This document shows positions 10,819 to 22,580 of a DNA stretch of 64,000 nucleotides, in pieces (within the stretch, counting starts at the first letter, position 1; every line of letters begins with the position of its first letter). The translations under genes and the position numbers were made by a program. The notes under the pieces were generated by a model. It did no database searches. It was not told the origin of the DNA and saw only the letters and a list, made by a program, of their open reading frames with translations. Location of the stretch: NCBI RefSeq assembly GCF_000313135.1, contig NW_004457343.1, positions 569,881 to 633,880 on the forward strand, given 5' to 3'. This DNA comes from Acanthamoeba castellanii str. Neff (lineage: Eukaryota; Discosea; Longamoebia; Acanthamoebidae).

Positions 10819-12644
10819 ATGCAGACCATCCGAGAGGCAGCTGAGCAGGAAGCCAGAAAAAGATCGGAAGCACAAATGGCGTCAACATCTGCCCCCCTGA
10901 TCGACGCGATCAATGGCTTCGCGGCTCTCAAGAATGTCGAGGCGATCGCGTCGTACATAGAAAGCAACAAGCAGGCCGAAGCCTTCCTCGGGGCCACCCC
11001 CGAGGATAAGAAGGAGGTAAATTAAATTAATTTTAATTCATTCATTCTCAATTCGGATCATTTAGTGCTGGGACAGTCCTGATTAAAGATCTTTCGACTG
11101 CAGATTGAGAAGTGGCTGGCATTCGCCCGCAAGGAGCTCGGCGACACCTCTGGTGGCTTCGAAAAGGCCAAGCACTTTGGTAAGCTTGGCAAATTGCACA
11201 AGCATCTCGTTCCCCGGGTGTTCCTGGTCTCGAACAACCTGACGGCCGCTGATGTTGCTGTTTATGCTGCCCTCCTTCCTCTTGTGGTACGTCCCTCTTG
11301 TGCCACAATCTTCGCCACTCATCGTGATACTGATTTCGCTTGTCAACACAGCCCGGCCTTGACTCGCACACCCAGTTCAGTTTTGCTGGTGCGGCTCGCT
11401 GGTTCGACTTTATTCAGCACCACCCTGCTGTCCGCAGCGCCGGTGTGCCGATTGTGGAGCTCGACCTTAACTACCCCCTCAACCCCGTACGCTCCCTTCG
11501 CCAAGTCTGCTGTAGAGGTGGAGAGTGTCGAAGGACGTTTAGCTAAACCCTCGTATGTTCTCCAGAAGCCGCCCAAGAAGGAAGAGAAGCCCGCTGCTCA
11601 GGCCAAGCCTGCGGCGGAGCAGGCCGCGGAGAAGAAGCCGGAGGGAGCGGCTGAGGCTGGTAAGGCCAAGGCACCCAGGCAACCCAAGCAGCCCAAGGGC
11701 CAGGCTGCTGGTACGATACGATTTGTCAGCTCACAGTAGCGCAATGCCTGCACGTATAGCTGACTCTCGCTTGTTCCTTAGCTGCCGCTGCTGGTCCGGC
11801 TGTCCCCGATATCGTCCGTCTGGACATCAGGGTGGGCAAGATCACGAGCGTAAAGAAGCATCCTTCCGCTGACAGGTACTCGCCGAGCTGCGTCTTTATA
11901 CTTGCCCATTTTGAGTTGTCCCGACTGACCTACTCCAATCGGCAGCTTGTACCTGGAGGAGATCGATCTGGGCGAGGAGAAGGTGCGCCAGGTGGTCTCG
12001 GGTCTGGTCAACTTCATCCCCATCGAGCAGATGCAGGTATGACATTGCCTTTGTGCCCACCACAGTGCCAGAGGGCTTCGGTTGCTTACTTTTTTTTTGC
12101 TTTCCGTAACCAACCTTAGGACGCCCGCGTCATCTGCCTGTGCAACCTCAAGCCGGCCAAGATGAGGGGTATCGAATCGCAGGCCATGGTGCTCTGTGCC
12201 TCGAACGCCGACCACACGCAGGTGGAGCTCATCAAGCCTCCGGTAACACTCCCTCTTGAGCTCCTCAGCTAACGGCCAAGTGGTTGATGGCTGACCGTTG
12301 CGGCGAACCAACCAACAGGAGGGAGCCAAGATTGGCGAGAGGATCTTCTTCGGTGAAGGCTACGAGGGCGAGCCGGACAAGGAGTTGAACCCCAAGAAGA
12401 AGATCTTCGAGGGCCTGAAGCCGGTACCTGCCGCCCTCTTCTCCGAAACATCACGCCATGTTGTGCGTTGGGCTGCTTACTGATCCCAACTCTTATTCTC
12501 TTTATTGTGGCGGCGCAGGATCTCTTCATCAACGCCGACCTGGTAGCGTCGTACAGGGACAAGGAGAAGCAGAAGGAGCTGGTCTTCCTCACTTCCGCCG
12601 GCCCGTGCAAGGCCACGTCGCTCTCTGGCGGCTCCATCTCGTAA
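10819..12644 (+). CDS. AIMP1: AIMP1/Arc1-type tRNA-binding synthetase cofactor
   Basis: Cytosolic cofactor that delivers tRNA to aminoacyl-tRNA synthetases. Nine exons read cleanly: 10819-11016, 11104-11286, 11352-11486, 11566-11710, 11782-11875, 11946-12036, 12120-12242, 12319-12423 and 12519-12644 (~400 residues). The N-terminal half is GST-C-like ([18 protein letters not shown], then [12 protein letters not shown]), as in Arc1/AIMP/MetRS appendices. A Lys/Ala/Pro-rich linker follows (exon 4). The C-terminal ~170 residues are the EMAPII/Trbp111-type tRNA-binding OB fold: [69 protein letters not shown], and the EMAPII-like end after [12 protein letters not shown]. The stop TAA at 12642-12644 follows SGGSIS, matching the family's SNSGIK terminus. 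A second ATG at 10876 is an alternative start. Confidence 0.92.
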
Positions 12645-12887
12645 GCAGCGTTGGACTCTCGCTCAAAACAAGAACGAATCCTGTGGTGCCACGCGTTGCT
12701 TGCTGGTTGGTAGGGATTTTATCTTGCTGCTTGTCGTCAGAATTTCACCAGGTTTGCCAGCCCGAATGTACCCGCTGTCGGCGTGCGGGTGTACGCCAAC
12801 AGTCCGAACACTGTGCCCTTGTGTTGTGCAAGCCCCACCAGCAAGAGTACATCTTTTATAGCTACATTTATAGTTTATATTTGTAAA

Positions 12888-14327
12888 ATGGACCTCCACC
12901 AGAGGCGCCTCGCCCCAACTGCGGGCCTGGCACTGGAAGACGAGCTCGAGCAGGCACACCACTCCTGCCACCCAACAGCGCACCGCCGACACAGCAAGCC
13001 CAGTTTGTGGGGACCCAAGCCGGCCGGCCGTACGCTGGCGGTGTACGTCGCCCTCCTGCTCGCCTGTGGCGCCCTCTGCTGGCTCGTCACCACCTACAGC
13101 GGCCGGGTGCCCGAGCCCGTGCCCGCCGGAGCTCCGCCACAGTTATTCTCCGAAGGCCGAGCGCGGCTTCACCTGGAGCAGCTCATCAAGCAGATAGGCT
13201 GGCGTACGCCCATCTCCTCTCCCTCGTCATGTTGTGTGGTGTGGTGCGTTGCGGTTCGCCTTTCTCGATTCAGGGAAACTGTGCCGCCCAGACGACAGGC
13301 AGCGCTGATGCCTCCGTGACGTGCAGGCCAAGCTGGCACGCGAAACAACGATGTTCTCACGGTCAACTGGTTGCTTGAGAAGCTCAATGCCGTGCAAGAA
13401 GAGGCCAAGGTAAGCAACAACAACAACAACTACGAATCGGGCGAAGGTGGCCGCTCACTCTCACTTGCGCACATCTCCGCCACACATCAGGCGATCGATG
13501 GTGGGAGACGCCTGCTGGATATCGAGCTGCAGAGCGGCTCGAGCGCATACACGCTCTATTTTGTGGACGCCTACATCACCAACACATATTCCAACATCAC
13601 CAACATTCTTGTTCGCGTGCCTGCCCGCAACAAGCCCGTCGGTACCGCTCCCGCGTTCACGCCATCACTCACTCACTGTTTCCACCGCCACGACTCACGG
13701 GCTAGTGGTCCCTGCGCCTGTGCCACAGATGCCTATTCGCCTCTCCTGCTGATCAACTCCCACTTCGACTCCGGCGTCGGCGCAACCGGCGCCTCCGATG
13801 ACGGCGTGGCCACCGTACGCTGCCAGCGCCTTAGGGTCCCCTCCCTCTCTACCTACTCACACCGTTCTCTCTCTCTCTCTCTCGGGCTGCTGCCCTCATG
13901 AAGGTGGCGTGTCTGGAGATGGTGCGGAACCTGGTCTACGAGCCGCCGCTCGATTACGACGTGCTCTTCCTCTTCAACGGAGCGGAGGAGCCTCTCCTCC
14001 CGGCCTCCCACGCCTTTGTCACCCAACACCCGCTCGCCAAACGGTACTCGCTACGCTTCCGCTTACCCTTCACCCTCACTCCTTCGTCGCGTACACTCAT
14101 CACTCCAGTTCACGACAGAGTGAAGGCGGTGGTGAATCTCGAAGCCGCCGGCGCCGGCGGGCCTGCGCTCGCCTTTCAGATCGGCTCGGCCGACCTCGCC
14201 TACGCCTACGCCAGCGTCGTTCCCTACCCGCACACCATGGTCACCGTACGCCTTTCGTTCCTCCTCTCCCCCTCCACTCCCCCACTTCGTATACTACTGA
14301 GCGCCGCGGCCTATCGTCTTACTCTCT

Positions 14328-14358
<31 letters not shown>

Positions 14359-16896
14359 GCTCCGTCGGGCAGGCTGCGGAGATCTTCCAGTCGGGGGTGA
14401 TCCCCGCCGACACGGACTACCGCATCTTCCGCGACTTTGGCGAGATCCCCGGCATCGACATGGCCTTCTACCAGAACGGGTATGGGGCCGGTCAACCACT
14501 ACGCACCGACTCTCGAGAGTCCACTCTCTCCGTCACTCACTCACACCCAACGCACTCTCGTGTCGTAGATACGTGTACCACACTCCGCTGGATGACTTGG
14601 ACGTGGTGACGCCCGGCAGCATCCAACACATGGGCGGCAACACGCTGGCGCTGGCGCGGCACCTGACCGACGCGCAGGCCTCCGACCACCTCCTGGCCAA
14701 GCCGCGCGACAGCTCCAGCAGCCGAGCCTTTTACTTCAGCCTCTTCGGTACCCACTTTTCCCTTCTCTTCCTCCTTTCTCTGCTGATGGACCCTCGGCCT
14801 GACCGCCTTGCTTGGCCGCGCTCACGCCAGGCTGGTGCGTGGCCTACTCCGCGCTTTGGGGCTTCGTGGCGAACGTCGCGGCTGCGTGCTTGTGCGTCGG
14901 CTTCAGCTGGCGCGCGATTCGTGAAGGGGACCGCACCAAGCTGCGCCAGATGTACGTCGGCATGCTCCAGGCCGCGCTGGCCGGCGTGCTTTCATCGGTC
15001 CTCACCGGTACGTGCCCACCCGCTATTCTCTCTTTTTTTCTTTTTTTTTGGCTCCGAGCGCACTCTTCGCTCATACAACTCTTGGTCCCCGTCAGCGCTG
15101 GTGCTGGGCAACGTCCTGGGCCATCCCCTGTCATACTTTTCCGCGCCTTGGCTCGGCACCACCCTGCACTCGGCCGCGTTTGTGCTGGGCTTTCTCCTGG
15201 TGATGGTACGCCACGTCACCATCATCTGCCACCCATTTTCTTGAAGCGCTGTGCCACGACCTCACCATCTACGCCTTACTATTGTTTTCTGCAGCGACGA
15301 GTCTTCACCGCAATCAACAACGTCCACCAATACGGGTTCGTAATTGTCCTGTCGACGACAATCTTTCAATCGAAACTCTTACCTTTCGTCCACATATATG
15401 TGTGTCTGCAGCAAACCGGTGGAGGACCACACGATTCTGACCGAAGCGACCGAGGAGCTGGCGGTGCACGCCGGCATGCTCTTCTTCACCACCATCTCCC
15501 TGCTGTTGACCGCCGCTGGCGTCTTCACTTCGTGGTTCTTCGCCGCCCAGAGCCTGTTCCTCGTCGCCGCCCGGGCGTGGCAGCTGCTCTACCGGTCGGC
15601 CATCCTCCCGCGCCTCCGCCACGCTTCCGCCGACCACCATGATGCGATCATCGGCTCCGGCCCGCGCGCCCAGCGTGTGCCCGCCCACGGCCTCCCGCAC
15701 TGGACCGAGGCCCCCGCCAGCGCGCTCTTCTACGCCCTCACCGTCGCCCCCACCGCGCTGCTCACCCTCCCGGCCTACCAGGTGGGCCTCGACATGATCC
15801 TGCCCCTGCTCGGCCGGGCCGGCGTGGCGGTGCCGCCCGACCTGGTGATCGGGGCCATCACGAGTCTCATGGCCCTGTGCCTGCTGGTACCGGCCGTGCC
15901 CGCGCTGATCCGGGCCGGCAACCTGCGCTACGCCATCCGCATCGCCGGCGTGGTGCTGCTGGTGCTGATCGTCGTCGCGCTCCTGTCGTTCCCCTACGGC
16001 GCCGCTACGCCCAAGCGGCTCATCGCCCAGCACACCTACCACCGCCCCGTCCAGGTCCTCCACAAGACAGCCACGACCACCGGCCTTCCCACCACGCCCG
16101 ACGACCAGGCGGCCAAGATCGCGGACATGATCGCCAAGTTCAACGCCGAGGACCGCAGCGGGAAGCCCGACGCCGACGACAGCTTCGTGCTGCTAGGCTC
16201 GTTCGACTACATCCCGGCCGACGTGGTCTTCTCGGGACTGGACGGGCCGCCGCCCTCGTTCAAGAAGGCCGAGGACGTGCTCTACAACTTCCTGCCGGTC
16301 TACCCCTTCCAGCCCTTCATGAGCGCCGTCCAGCTTCCGGCTGCGGCGCCCGTCGGCCCGGGCCTCTTCTCCTCGGGCCGCATGGAGCACCCCACCATCC
16401 GCGTCCTCAAGGACGAGTTCCACGCCTCGACCGACATCCGCACGCTGGTGCTGTCGTTCGACTACTCCGGCTTCGAGATCTCCACCCTGCGGCTCGACGC
16501 CACCGACAGTACCACCACCCTCAGCCTCACCTTCGACCGAAGAATCATTTTTGTTTTCTATAGAATGCTAACCTGCGTGTGATTGGGTGGCTGCAAGGTC
16601 CGCTGTTGGAGTGGGCCTTTTCGTCGACGGAGGACTGGCGGGCGGGCAAGGTGCCCCACTTCTCCACCCCGCCGCCGGCGGCGCGGGGCGACTACTTCAT
16701 CCGCCACATCGGCGGCTACGGCACGCGCGAGTGGGTGGTGCTCCTCCGCATGCGGGGGCTCGACCCGGTGCGGCTCGACACCGCCGGCACCCACCTCCGG
16801 ATGACCCCCGAGCTCGAGGCCCTCAGCCGCATGCTGCCCGACTGGGCCACCTCCTACTTCTTCTACTCCGAAGTCACCACCTGGATCGTCGAGTGA
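12888..16896 (+). CDS. ERMP1: ERMP1-like ER metallopeptidase (M28 family)
   Basis: Multi-pass ER membrane zinc aminopeptidase-type protein (Fxna/ERMP1). Exons read as 12888-13203, 13327-13409, 13491-13641, 13729-13814, 13904-14043, 14119-14245, 14373-14479, 14569-14747, 14831-15007, 15096-15205, 15295-15335, 15412-~16500 and ~16564-16896. Residues ~45-65 are a membrane anchor ([19 protein letters not shown]). The M28 zinc ligands are all visible: INSHFDS (His), GASDDGVAT (Asp), LFNGAEEP (Glu-Glu), NLEAAGAGG (Glu) and YVYHTPLDD (His). [18 protein letters not shown] and [13 protein letters not shown] are family hallmarks. C-terminal exons encode several hydrophobic helices and a luminal domain. 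The last junction does not resolve: the upstream frame and the in-frame block [17 protein letters not shown] (from 16564) cannot be joined by a canonical intron of normal length. It is convergent with the RNF170 gene. Confidence 0.92.
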
Positions 16897-17046
16897 TCAT
16901 CACCTCTTTCTCTTTCTCGATGAAGATCATCATCGTCGTGGCCACATCGCGCGGCTGTACAAAAAGATACATAATCCTAATCATCATGATGGCCTTCGTT
17001 GTAGTTATGTTACCTTCGTTGACGATCATCCCGTCCGTCGCACACA

Positions 17047-18180
17047 TCACATGTGTCGCACTACTGAAATCGTTGCTGGTGCTCGGCCAGGTTCTGGCGA
17101 TAGCCTGGAGGAGGGGAAGAAGTCAAACTCTCTGCGCAACCCGCTCATGGGATGGGTTGGAGGAGGGGAGGGGGGAGTACTCTCGAGCAGGGCCACAACA
17201 AACCAGACGATGGCGAGCCACACCACCAGGTCGTCGAACAGACCCACCAGCCCTGGGGAGACGATCATCACCCGTTGAGTGAGCCGTAAAGAAAGAAAGA
17301 GAAAAAGAGAAAAAGAAAAAGAAAGGAGCTTGGCGAACCGGCAGAGTCGGGGATGAGGTCGAACGGGACGAAGAGGTAGAGGACGCCGAGGCAGATGGTG
17401 ATGGTGGTGAGGATCTTGCGCAGGGTCAGGTCGCCGCTCATCACCCGGTTGAAGAGCACCCAGTCCTCCTGCACCCGCTGCATCACCGGCCGGTCGGCGT
17501 TCAGGTAGCGCTGGTTGTACTCGTCGACCTTCGCATCGTGCTGGCCTGCTGGACCCGCCTCCTGACCACCAACCACCCGTCAGCACTCCTTGTGAGCGAG
17601 CCGCGATCACACACGACACACACACGACACAACGCACGGGCTCGACGGCCTGTCCAGTCTCTCGCCGGTAGGCGTCGACACCGGCTCGCTGAAGACCACA
17701 CACAAACCCACGAATAAACTATTGTGTCAGTCCACCGACATCATAGGAAGGAAGGAAGGAAGGAAGGAGATGGGCCATGAGGCGTACGAGGGCGTAGCTG
17801 GGGATGAGCATGGAAACGTTGCGCCGGTCGATGGGGCAGCGAATGGGTCGCTGCTCCCTGTCGGTCTCCCACACGCGCAGTATGCACCCGGCTGTAGTAA
17901 CATACATGAGAGACGTATGTGCGCGTGAGCGGGTGTCGGCCCGAGCAAGTAGCATTAGAAGGAGGAGGAGGAGGAGGTGTGGGCAGTTGAGAGGACGCAC
18001 CACAGAAGGCGTGTCCGCTGCAGCCATGGCCAACAGAGGAATTTGGGGGGGGGCAACGTTAGCTGGCTGTGTAAAAAGTGGAGAGGGGGGGCGGGAGGAG
18101 GAGGAGGAGGGGCACCAGGACGTCTCAACGGCATCGTTGAGGGTCTCCAAGCACAGGGGGCACTCCCAGTGGCTGCTCAT
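17047..18180 (-). CDS. RNF170: RNF170-type RING E3 ubiquitin ligase
   Basis: Membrane-bound RING E3; in animals RNF170 degrades activated IP3 receptors at the ER. Exons (minus) 18116-18180, 18001-18017, 17788-17891, 17638-17688, 17339-17561 and 17047-17252, about 220 residues. Splicing yields a continuous RING: CPLC, then VETSCGHAFCAGC across the 17-nt exon, then RCPIDRR. The last ligand position is Asp rather than Cys, a substitution known in other functional RINGs. The C-terminal part carries the RNF170 signature VDEYNQRYLN and a DUF1232-like membrane hairpin (PFDLIPDSAGLVGLFDDLVV) followed by a second hydrophobic segment (WLAIVWFVVALL). An A/G-rich tract (17285-17330) fills part of intron 5. 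Human RNF170 has three membrane spans; here I count two clear ones. Confidence 0.88.
18001..18017 (-). other. 17-nt microexon inside RNF170 RING
   Basis: Seventeen bases flanked by a cag acceptor and a gtgcg donor. Including it joins TG|C ... G|CC and restores the cysteine and histidine ligands of the RING (CGHAFC). Skipping it would shift frame. Confidence 0.8.
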
Positions 18181-18346
18181 CCTTCTTCAACGAAGGGCAA
18201 GCGACGTGGCACGAAACAAGAAAAATAAGAACAACAAAATAAATGAGGGGAAATGGTTGTTTTCTTTTAACAGAATAAAGAAACTGATAAATAAAATACA
18301 CGGGTTGGGTTGGTCAAAATTGTGAGCGCGCTGCGGATGCTATGGA
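18181..18346. other. Short spacer upstream of the RNF170 gene
   Basis: AT-rich sequence (18215-18310) between two minus-strand genes, holding the 3' end of the coil-repeat gene and the RNF170 promoter. No gene seen. Confidence 0.5.
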
Positions 18347-21300
18347 TCAGAGCTGGTGCATCTGCATGGTCTTGGTGAGGCGACGCCGGCGCTGCTTTCG
18401 GTTGCGGTGCGCGATGACGGTGATGAGCACCGCCGCGCCGATCACGAGCACGATGGCCACTGGCACCGCCACCGACACGGCGATGATCAGGGGCATGCTG
18501 TCGCTGCCGCTGCTGCCCTCGCCCCTGGCCGGCGAGCCGAACAGCACGCCCAGGTCTGCCACACAGTCACAACCCAACCCAACCCAACCCGGTCAGCTTT
18601 TGTTCCTGGAATTCGAAGCATCCGCAGGACTGGCTCGGGTGTGAGCGTACCGGGATCGTAGACGAGGGTCGAGTTGAAGTAGTCGAAGCGGAGCACGAGC
18701 TCGGAGGTGGCGGCGTCGAGGTCGAACAGCACGCCGGAGCCCACCTGGCGGCCGTCGAGCTCGATCGCGTCGATGAGCCGCAGCTGGGTCTTGGTGTCCT
18801 GCTCGGCGGCGTACTGTCCGGTCAGGATAAAGGTCGTCACGCCGGCCTGCGGCGTGTTGGGCTGGCGGGTGAAGTTGATGAACGACGGGTTGATCTTCAT
18901 GCGCAGCTCGATGCGGTCGGCGGGCGAGGCCCACTGCCAGTCGAACAGGCGGATCGAGAACTTGGCGAAGGAGGGCAGCGCGTCGAAGGCCAGGTCGCCC
19001 ACCGAGATGTTGGTCTTGGTGTCGAACAGGTAGAACTGGAGTTCGACCCGGCTGCCGCTGCTGTTGCTGGTCGCGATGGGGTCGCCCGCGGCGTCAAAGG
19101 TGTCGAGGCCCCCCGTGAACAGGTACGAGCTGCTGGCGCCCAGCTCGGAGTCTACCACCGGCTTCCACGAGCCCGACACGGTGGTGCCCAGCCGCACGGT
19201 CGCGCCGTCATCGTCCACCTCTTTCAACTGCGCCAGGCTCACGCCCACCGCTGCCTTGGACTGCACCGTGCCCTGGTTATCTGTTGTCGGCCAATCGGAG
19301 CGTGTGAGTTTAAACAGACGACCAATGGTGGGTTGGGGGCGGAATGATGCGAACCCTTGGGCAGGAGGATGATGTCGGGTGCGGTCAGGTTGAACTTGAG
19401 CACCGGCACGGACTCGACGGTGGTGGTGTTGGAGATCAGGTAGACGGGCGACGAGCTGGGAGAGAACGACGGGGTCACTGAGGGACTGGGCGTGCGGCTG
19501 GTGGACGGGCTCGCAGTGGAAGAGGGCGTGGGCGTGGGCGTGGGCGAGACGGTCGGCGAGATGCTCGCTGTGGGAGTCGGCGTGCGGCTGGGGCTGGGCG
19601 TGGGCGTGGGCGTGACGGTCGGCCAAGCGCTCGCAGTGGGAGTCGGCGTCCTGCTGGGGATGGCGCTGGGGGTCGCTGTACGGCTCGCCAGAGGCGTACT
19701 ACTCGGCGTCGCAGAGGCAGCAGCTGTGCCTGATGGAGCACAGGCACCTGGGGAGGGAGAGCAGCACATGGCGGAGTGAGCCGCGTGGGGGGGGGGGAAA
19801 GAAGCGCAGCGCAGCGCCAGCCGACCAGGAGGTTGCGCGGTACCTGTATAGCCGCTCACATTCGCAGAGCTCGTCCAGCCCGGAACAACGCTGCCCGTGC
19901 ACGCGATTGCTGCAAAGATGGCGGCCAGCACGAAGGCTCACGATTAGCGCCACCCGACCACATTCAAAGGGGGGGGGCAATGTGGAGCTGCGGAGATGTG
20001 ACGGACGAACCCTCGACGTTGCTCCCAGTGGAGCCGAAGGCGATGCTGTCGCTCTGCACCCAGATTCCCGCAGTCCGCATGTCGACACCTGGAAACCACA
20101 AGAGAGGGAGAGGGGGGGAGACCGGGCATGAGCATCGCGTTTGCACTGAGCGAGTGTGTTGGCCGCGCGCACTAACCGATTGACTTGATGGCAGCATTGG
20201 TCGAGGTCACCTCGATCGTCATGCCGGCGAGCTGGAGCCATGTGGCGTTGGTAAGGAAGGCCACGCCTGGAGAGAAGGAAGCGATGATGAGGGTCAACGG
20301 AGCATCAGTCATTGGGCGGAGCGGGGGGGGGAGAGAGAGAGAGATAGAAGGGTCAGGTCCTCGTGTGTGTACCGGTGGTATCAGACACGCGCATTTGGCC
20401 GGTGTTGTTCTGCTGCCACGAACTGGTGCCTCCCAGCGTGACGGCTGCTTTGGCCAGGTAAGCAGGGGTGAGGCACGCACACGTGGCGACAAACCTCCCC
20501 GAACGAGGAGACTAAAGAAAGTAGGGAAGCAGGAGCGAACCAACGCCCCCGGTGGCAGTGATCAGGGTCTTGCCCGCTTGGCCCCAGAGCGAAGTCGTTT
20601 GCAGCTCCACTCCTGAAATGGGAGAGAGACGGGGTAAGAGCCCGCGAAAGCCGATGGGAGGGTTTTAGAGGCAGAACGTGCCCTTGGTCCCGAGAGCGGT
20701 GATGTTGACGTCTCCAACTTGTGTCCAGGTGGTCGAGCTGGTGAGCAGTACTCCTGTTCGCAGAGCCCCCATCGGCCATCAGAAGTGAAAAAAGGAACGG
20801 CGGACCGCGTGGGGGGGGGGCTGTGACACGCACCGGCGCCCGAGTACTCGGTCTCGATGGTGAGTAGGCCATTTTGCTGCCACGTGGCACCGACGCCGTT
20901 CAGATATACGCCATAGCCCGAGGTGGAGTTGGTCACGTGGATCGTGGCCGCTCCGTCCTGTATCCAGTGGCTGTTGCCTCCCACCTGGACCCCTGTGTGC
21001 GGAGGTGTCAGCTCACCCCGGCGCGGGGAGAGAACGCAGCAGGGTAGGGTATGAAGGCCATCAAGCGTGGTAAGTGTTGGTACCGCTCCCAGAGGCTCCG
21101 GCCTGCAGCTGGACGGAGAGGGTGCCCTTCTGAGCCCAGGTCGCACCAGTAGAAATGCTGACGCCTGGCGCGTGCGTGTTACATCATCCATTTTGGCGTG
21201 GGTATCGTTGGTTAAAGAGCTGTACGGTGCGCGCGCGCACGCACACACACACACACACACGGGGTCATACCTGTTGCCGTTTTGCTGCTGATGCTGATGT

Positions 21301-22165
21301 TGCCGTTCTGTTGGAAGGTGGAGTCATCGACACTCATGAAGGCTGCTCATTTTAGGGGAAGAGAGCGTTAAGCCTTACTAGTGTCTAACCGTACAATGAC
21401 TTACAGCAAGCCACTGTGCACAGTGGAGTGGGTCCGGCGTACAGTCGACGATGGTGAGCGTTCCCTCCATCACTGCGTCGGCCAGGAGGGAGAACCACGG
21501 CCCAGCGCTACACTGGGAACAAGAGACGCTGACATCGTCGAATCTATTTGTTGGGGGGGGGAGGTGATTAAGAAGAAGCACGCGCGGCTTGGTCCAAAAA
21601 TCATGGGCAATAGAGAGAGAGAGAGGAGCTCGTACTGTAGAGTAATACCAGACACGATTGAGTTGAGCTGTGATGTCTCCTCGTAGTTGCCCGCAGCGAC
21701 AACAACTGTGTCGCCGGGAGCTGCCGCGTTCACTGCTTCGCCTATACTTGGATAGCCGCAACCGCTGCTGCACACTGTTGGCCGGCGCAGAATCCATGGA
21801 TGCGATTGCAGCGCACACAAAAAGATGTCAGCATCAGCCGCCGACACGAAAACAATAAACGAATATCATCTTAATTACTCTTTTAGTTCCGACAAAAACG
21901 CCGTCGGCGGACATTGGCCCACCCGGGCAGCCGCGGGGGTGTGGATACGATAGCACGACCCCCTCAACCGCGGGATGGGTGGATTGGGGACGTGTCCAGG
22001 AGGGTTTGAAGAAGAAGAAGAAGATGAAGAGATGGGGTCGGGAGAGGTACCGGTAATGGTCACCGAAAAGACGGGTGAGGCCAGGAGGGACGCCGTCAAG
22101 AAGAGAAGAATGATCAGGTCTCGACCAATTGATTGGCTTGCGACTGGCGCCCGGTCGTTCTTCAT
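18347..22165 (-). CDS. Secreted or type I membrane protein with W-x-Q-x-G coil repeats
   Basis: Not a recognised family. Exon 1 (22051-22165) encodes a signal peptide (DLIILLFLTASLLASPVFS). Exon 2 (21636-21774) encodes a pectin-lyase-like first turn (GYPSIGEAVNAAAPGDTVVV). Then come about ten repeat exons, each with a W/F-x-Q-x-x/G core (see the repeat feature 20011-21341). Exon 12 (about 19848-19915) is followed by a Ser/Thr/Pro linker (TPTPTPSPSRTPTPT type) in the exon ending near 19360, and then an unrecognised ~210-residue beta-rich domain (18650-19280; INFTRQPNTPQAGVTTFILTG). The end is a single membrane helix (PLIIAVSVAVPVAIVLVIG) with a basic tail (HRNRKQRRRRLTKTM). Topology: extracellular right-handed beta-helix on a glycosylated stalk, anchored at the cell surface. 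A role in adhesion or as a receptor is inference. Confidence 0.75.
20011..21341 (-). repeat. Exon-encoded W-x-Q-x-G coil repeats
   Basis: Consecutive exons (minus) about 21271-21341, 21084-21164, 20834-20992, 20682-20753, 20541-20612, 20373-20444, 20177-20266 and 20011-20088 each encode one ~24-30 residue coil; 20834-20992 encodes two. Cores: STFQQNGNISI, ATWAQKGTLSV, HWIQDGAATIHV, ATWQQNGLLTIE, TTWTQVGDVNITA, SLWGQAGKTLITA, SSWQQNNTGQMRV, ATWLQLAGMTIEV, GIWVQSDSIAFG. Every exon starts and ends in phase 1, usually splitting a Gly codon, so each is a self-contained cassette. Confidence 0.8.
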
Positions 22166-22580
22166 TGATGTGTGTTGGGCGTCCGCAGAGAACGGTGTGA
22201 TTAGTGTGGTTTTACTTTGAAGGAAGGACCTGTGGGGCTGGACGCGAGCTGAATGTGTGGTGGGATCGTTGTGGTCTTGGCTGTGTGGCTGTTCCGTTGG
22301 GAAAGCACACCACGCGGCACCAGCTATTGGCCACAATTCTAACTCCGTTAATGAACGGATCCCATTTTCAATTTTACTGAGGCTCCTTGTCGTTTTCACC
22401 CCCCGACAGCTGTTCTTCTTGTTCTTGTCTCGGCTCGACGAACACGCGCATGTTTGCACGGCAAAAAAGAAAGAAATGAATAAAGAAAAAATTACAGGAG
22501 GCGGGAAAACCAAAAGTAAAAGCCACAGATTACGCCACAAGGCCAATAGACCTTGCAATTGTAGCAGAAGAAGCAGAAGA
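22166..22580. other. Divergent promoter region, coil-repeat gene / GMPPA
   Basis: 415 bp between divergent start codons. No coding exon is supported, although the GMPPA reading frame stays open upstream of its ATG as far as ~22257. It contains an A-rich stretch at 22460-22500. Confidence 0.45.
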
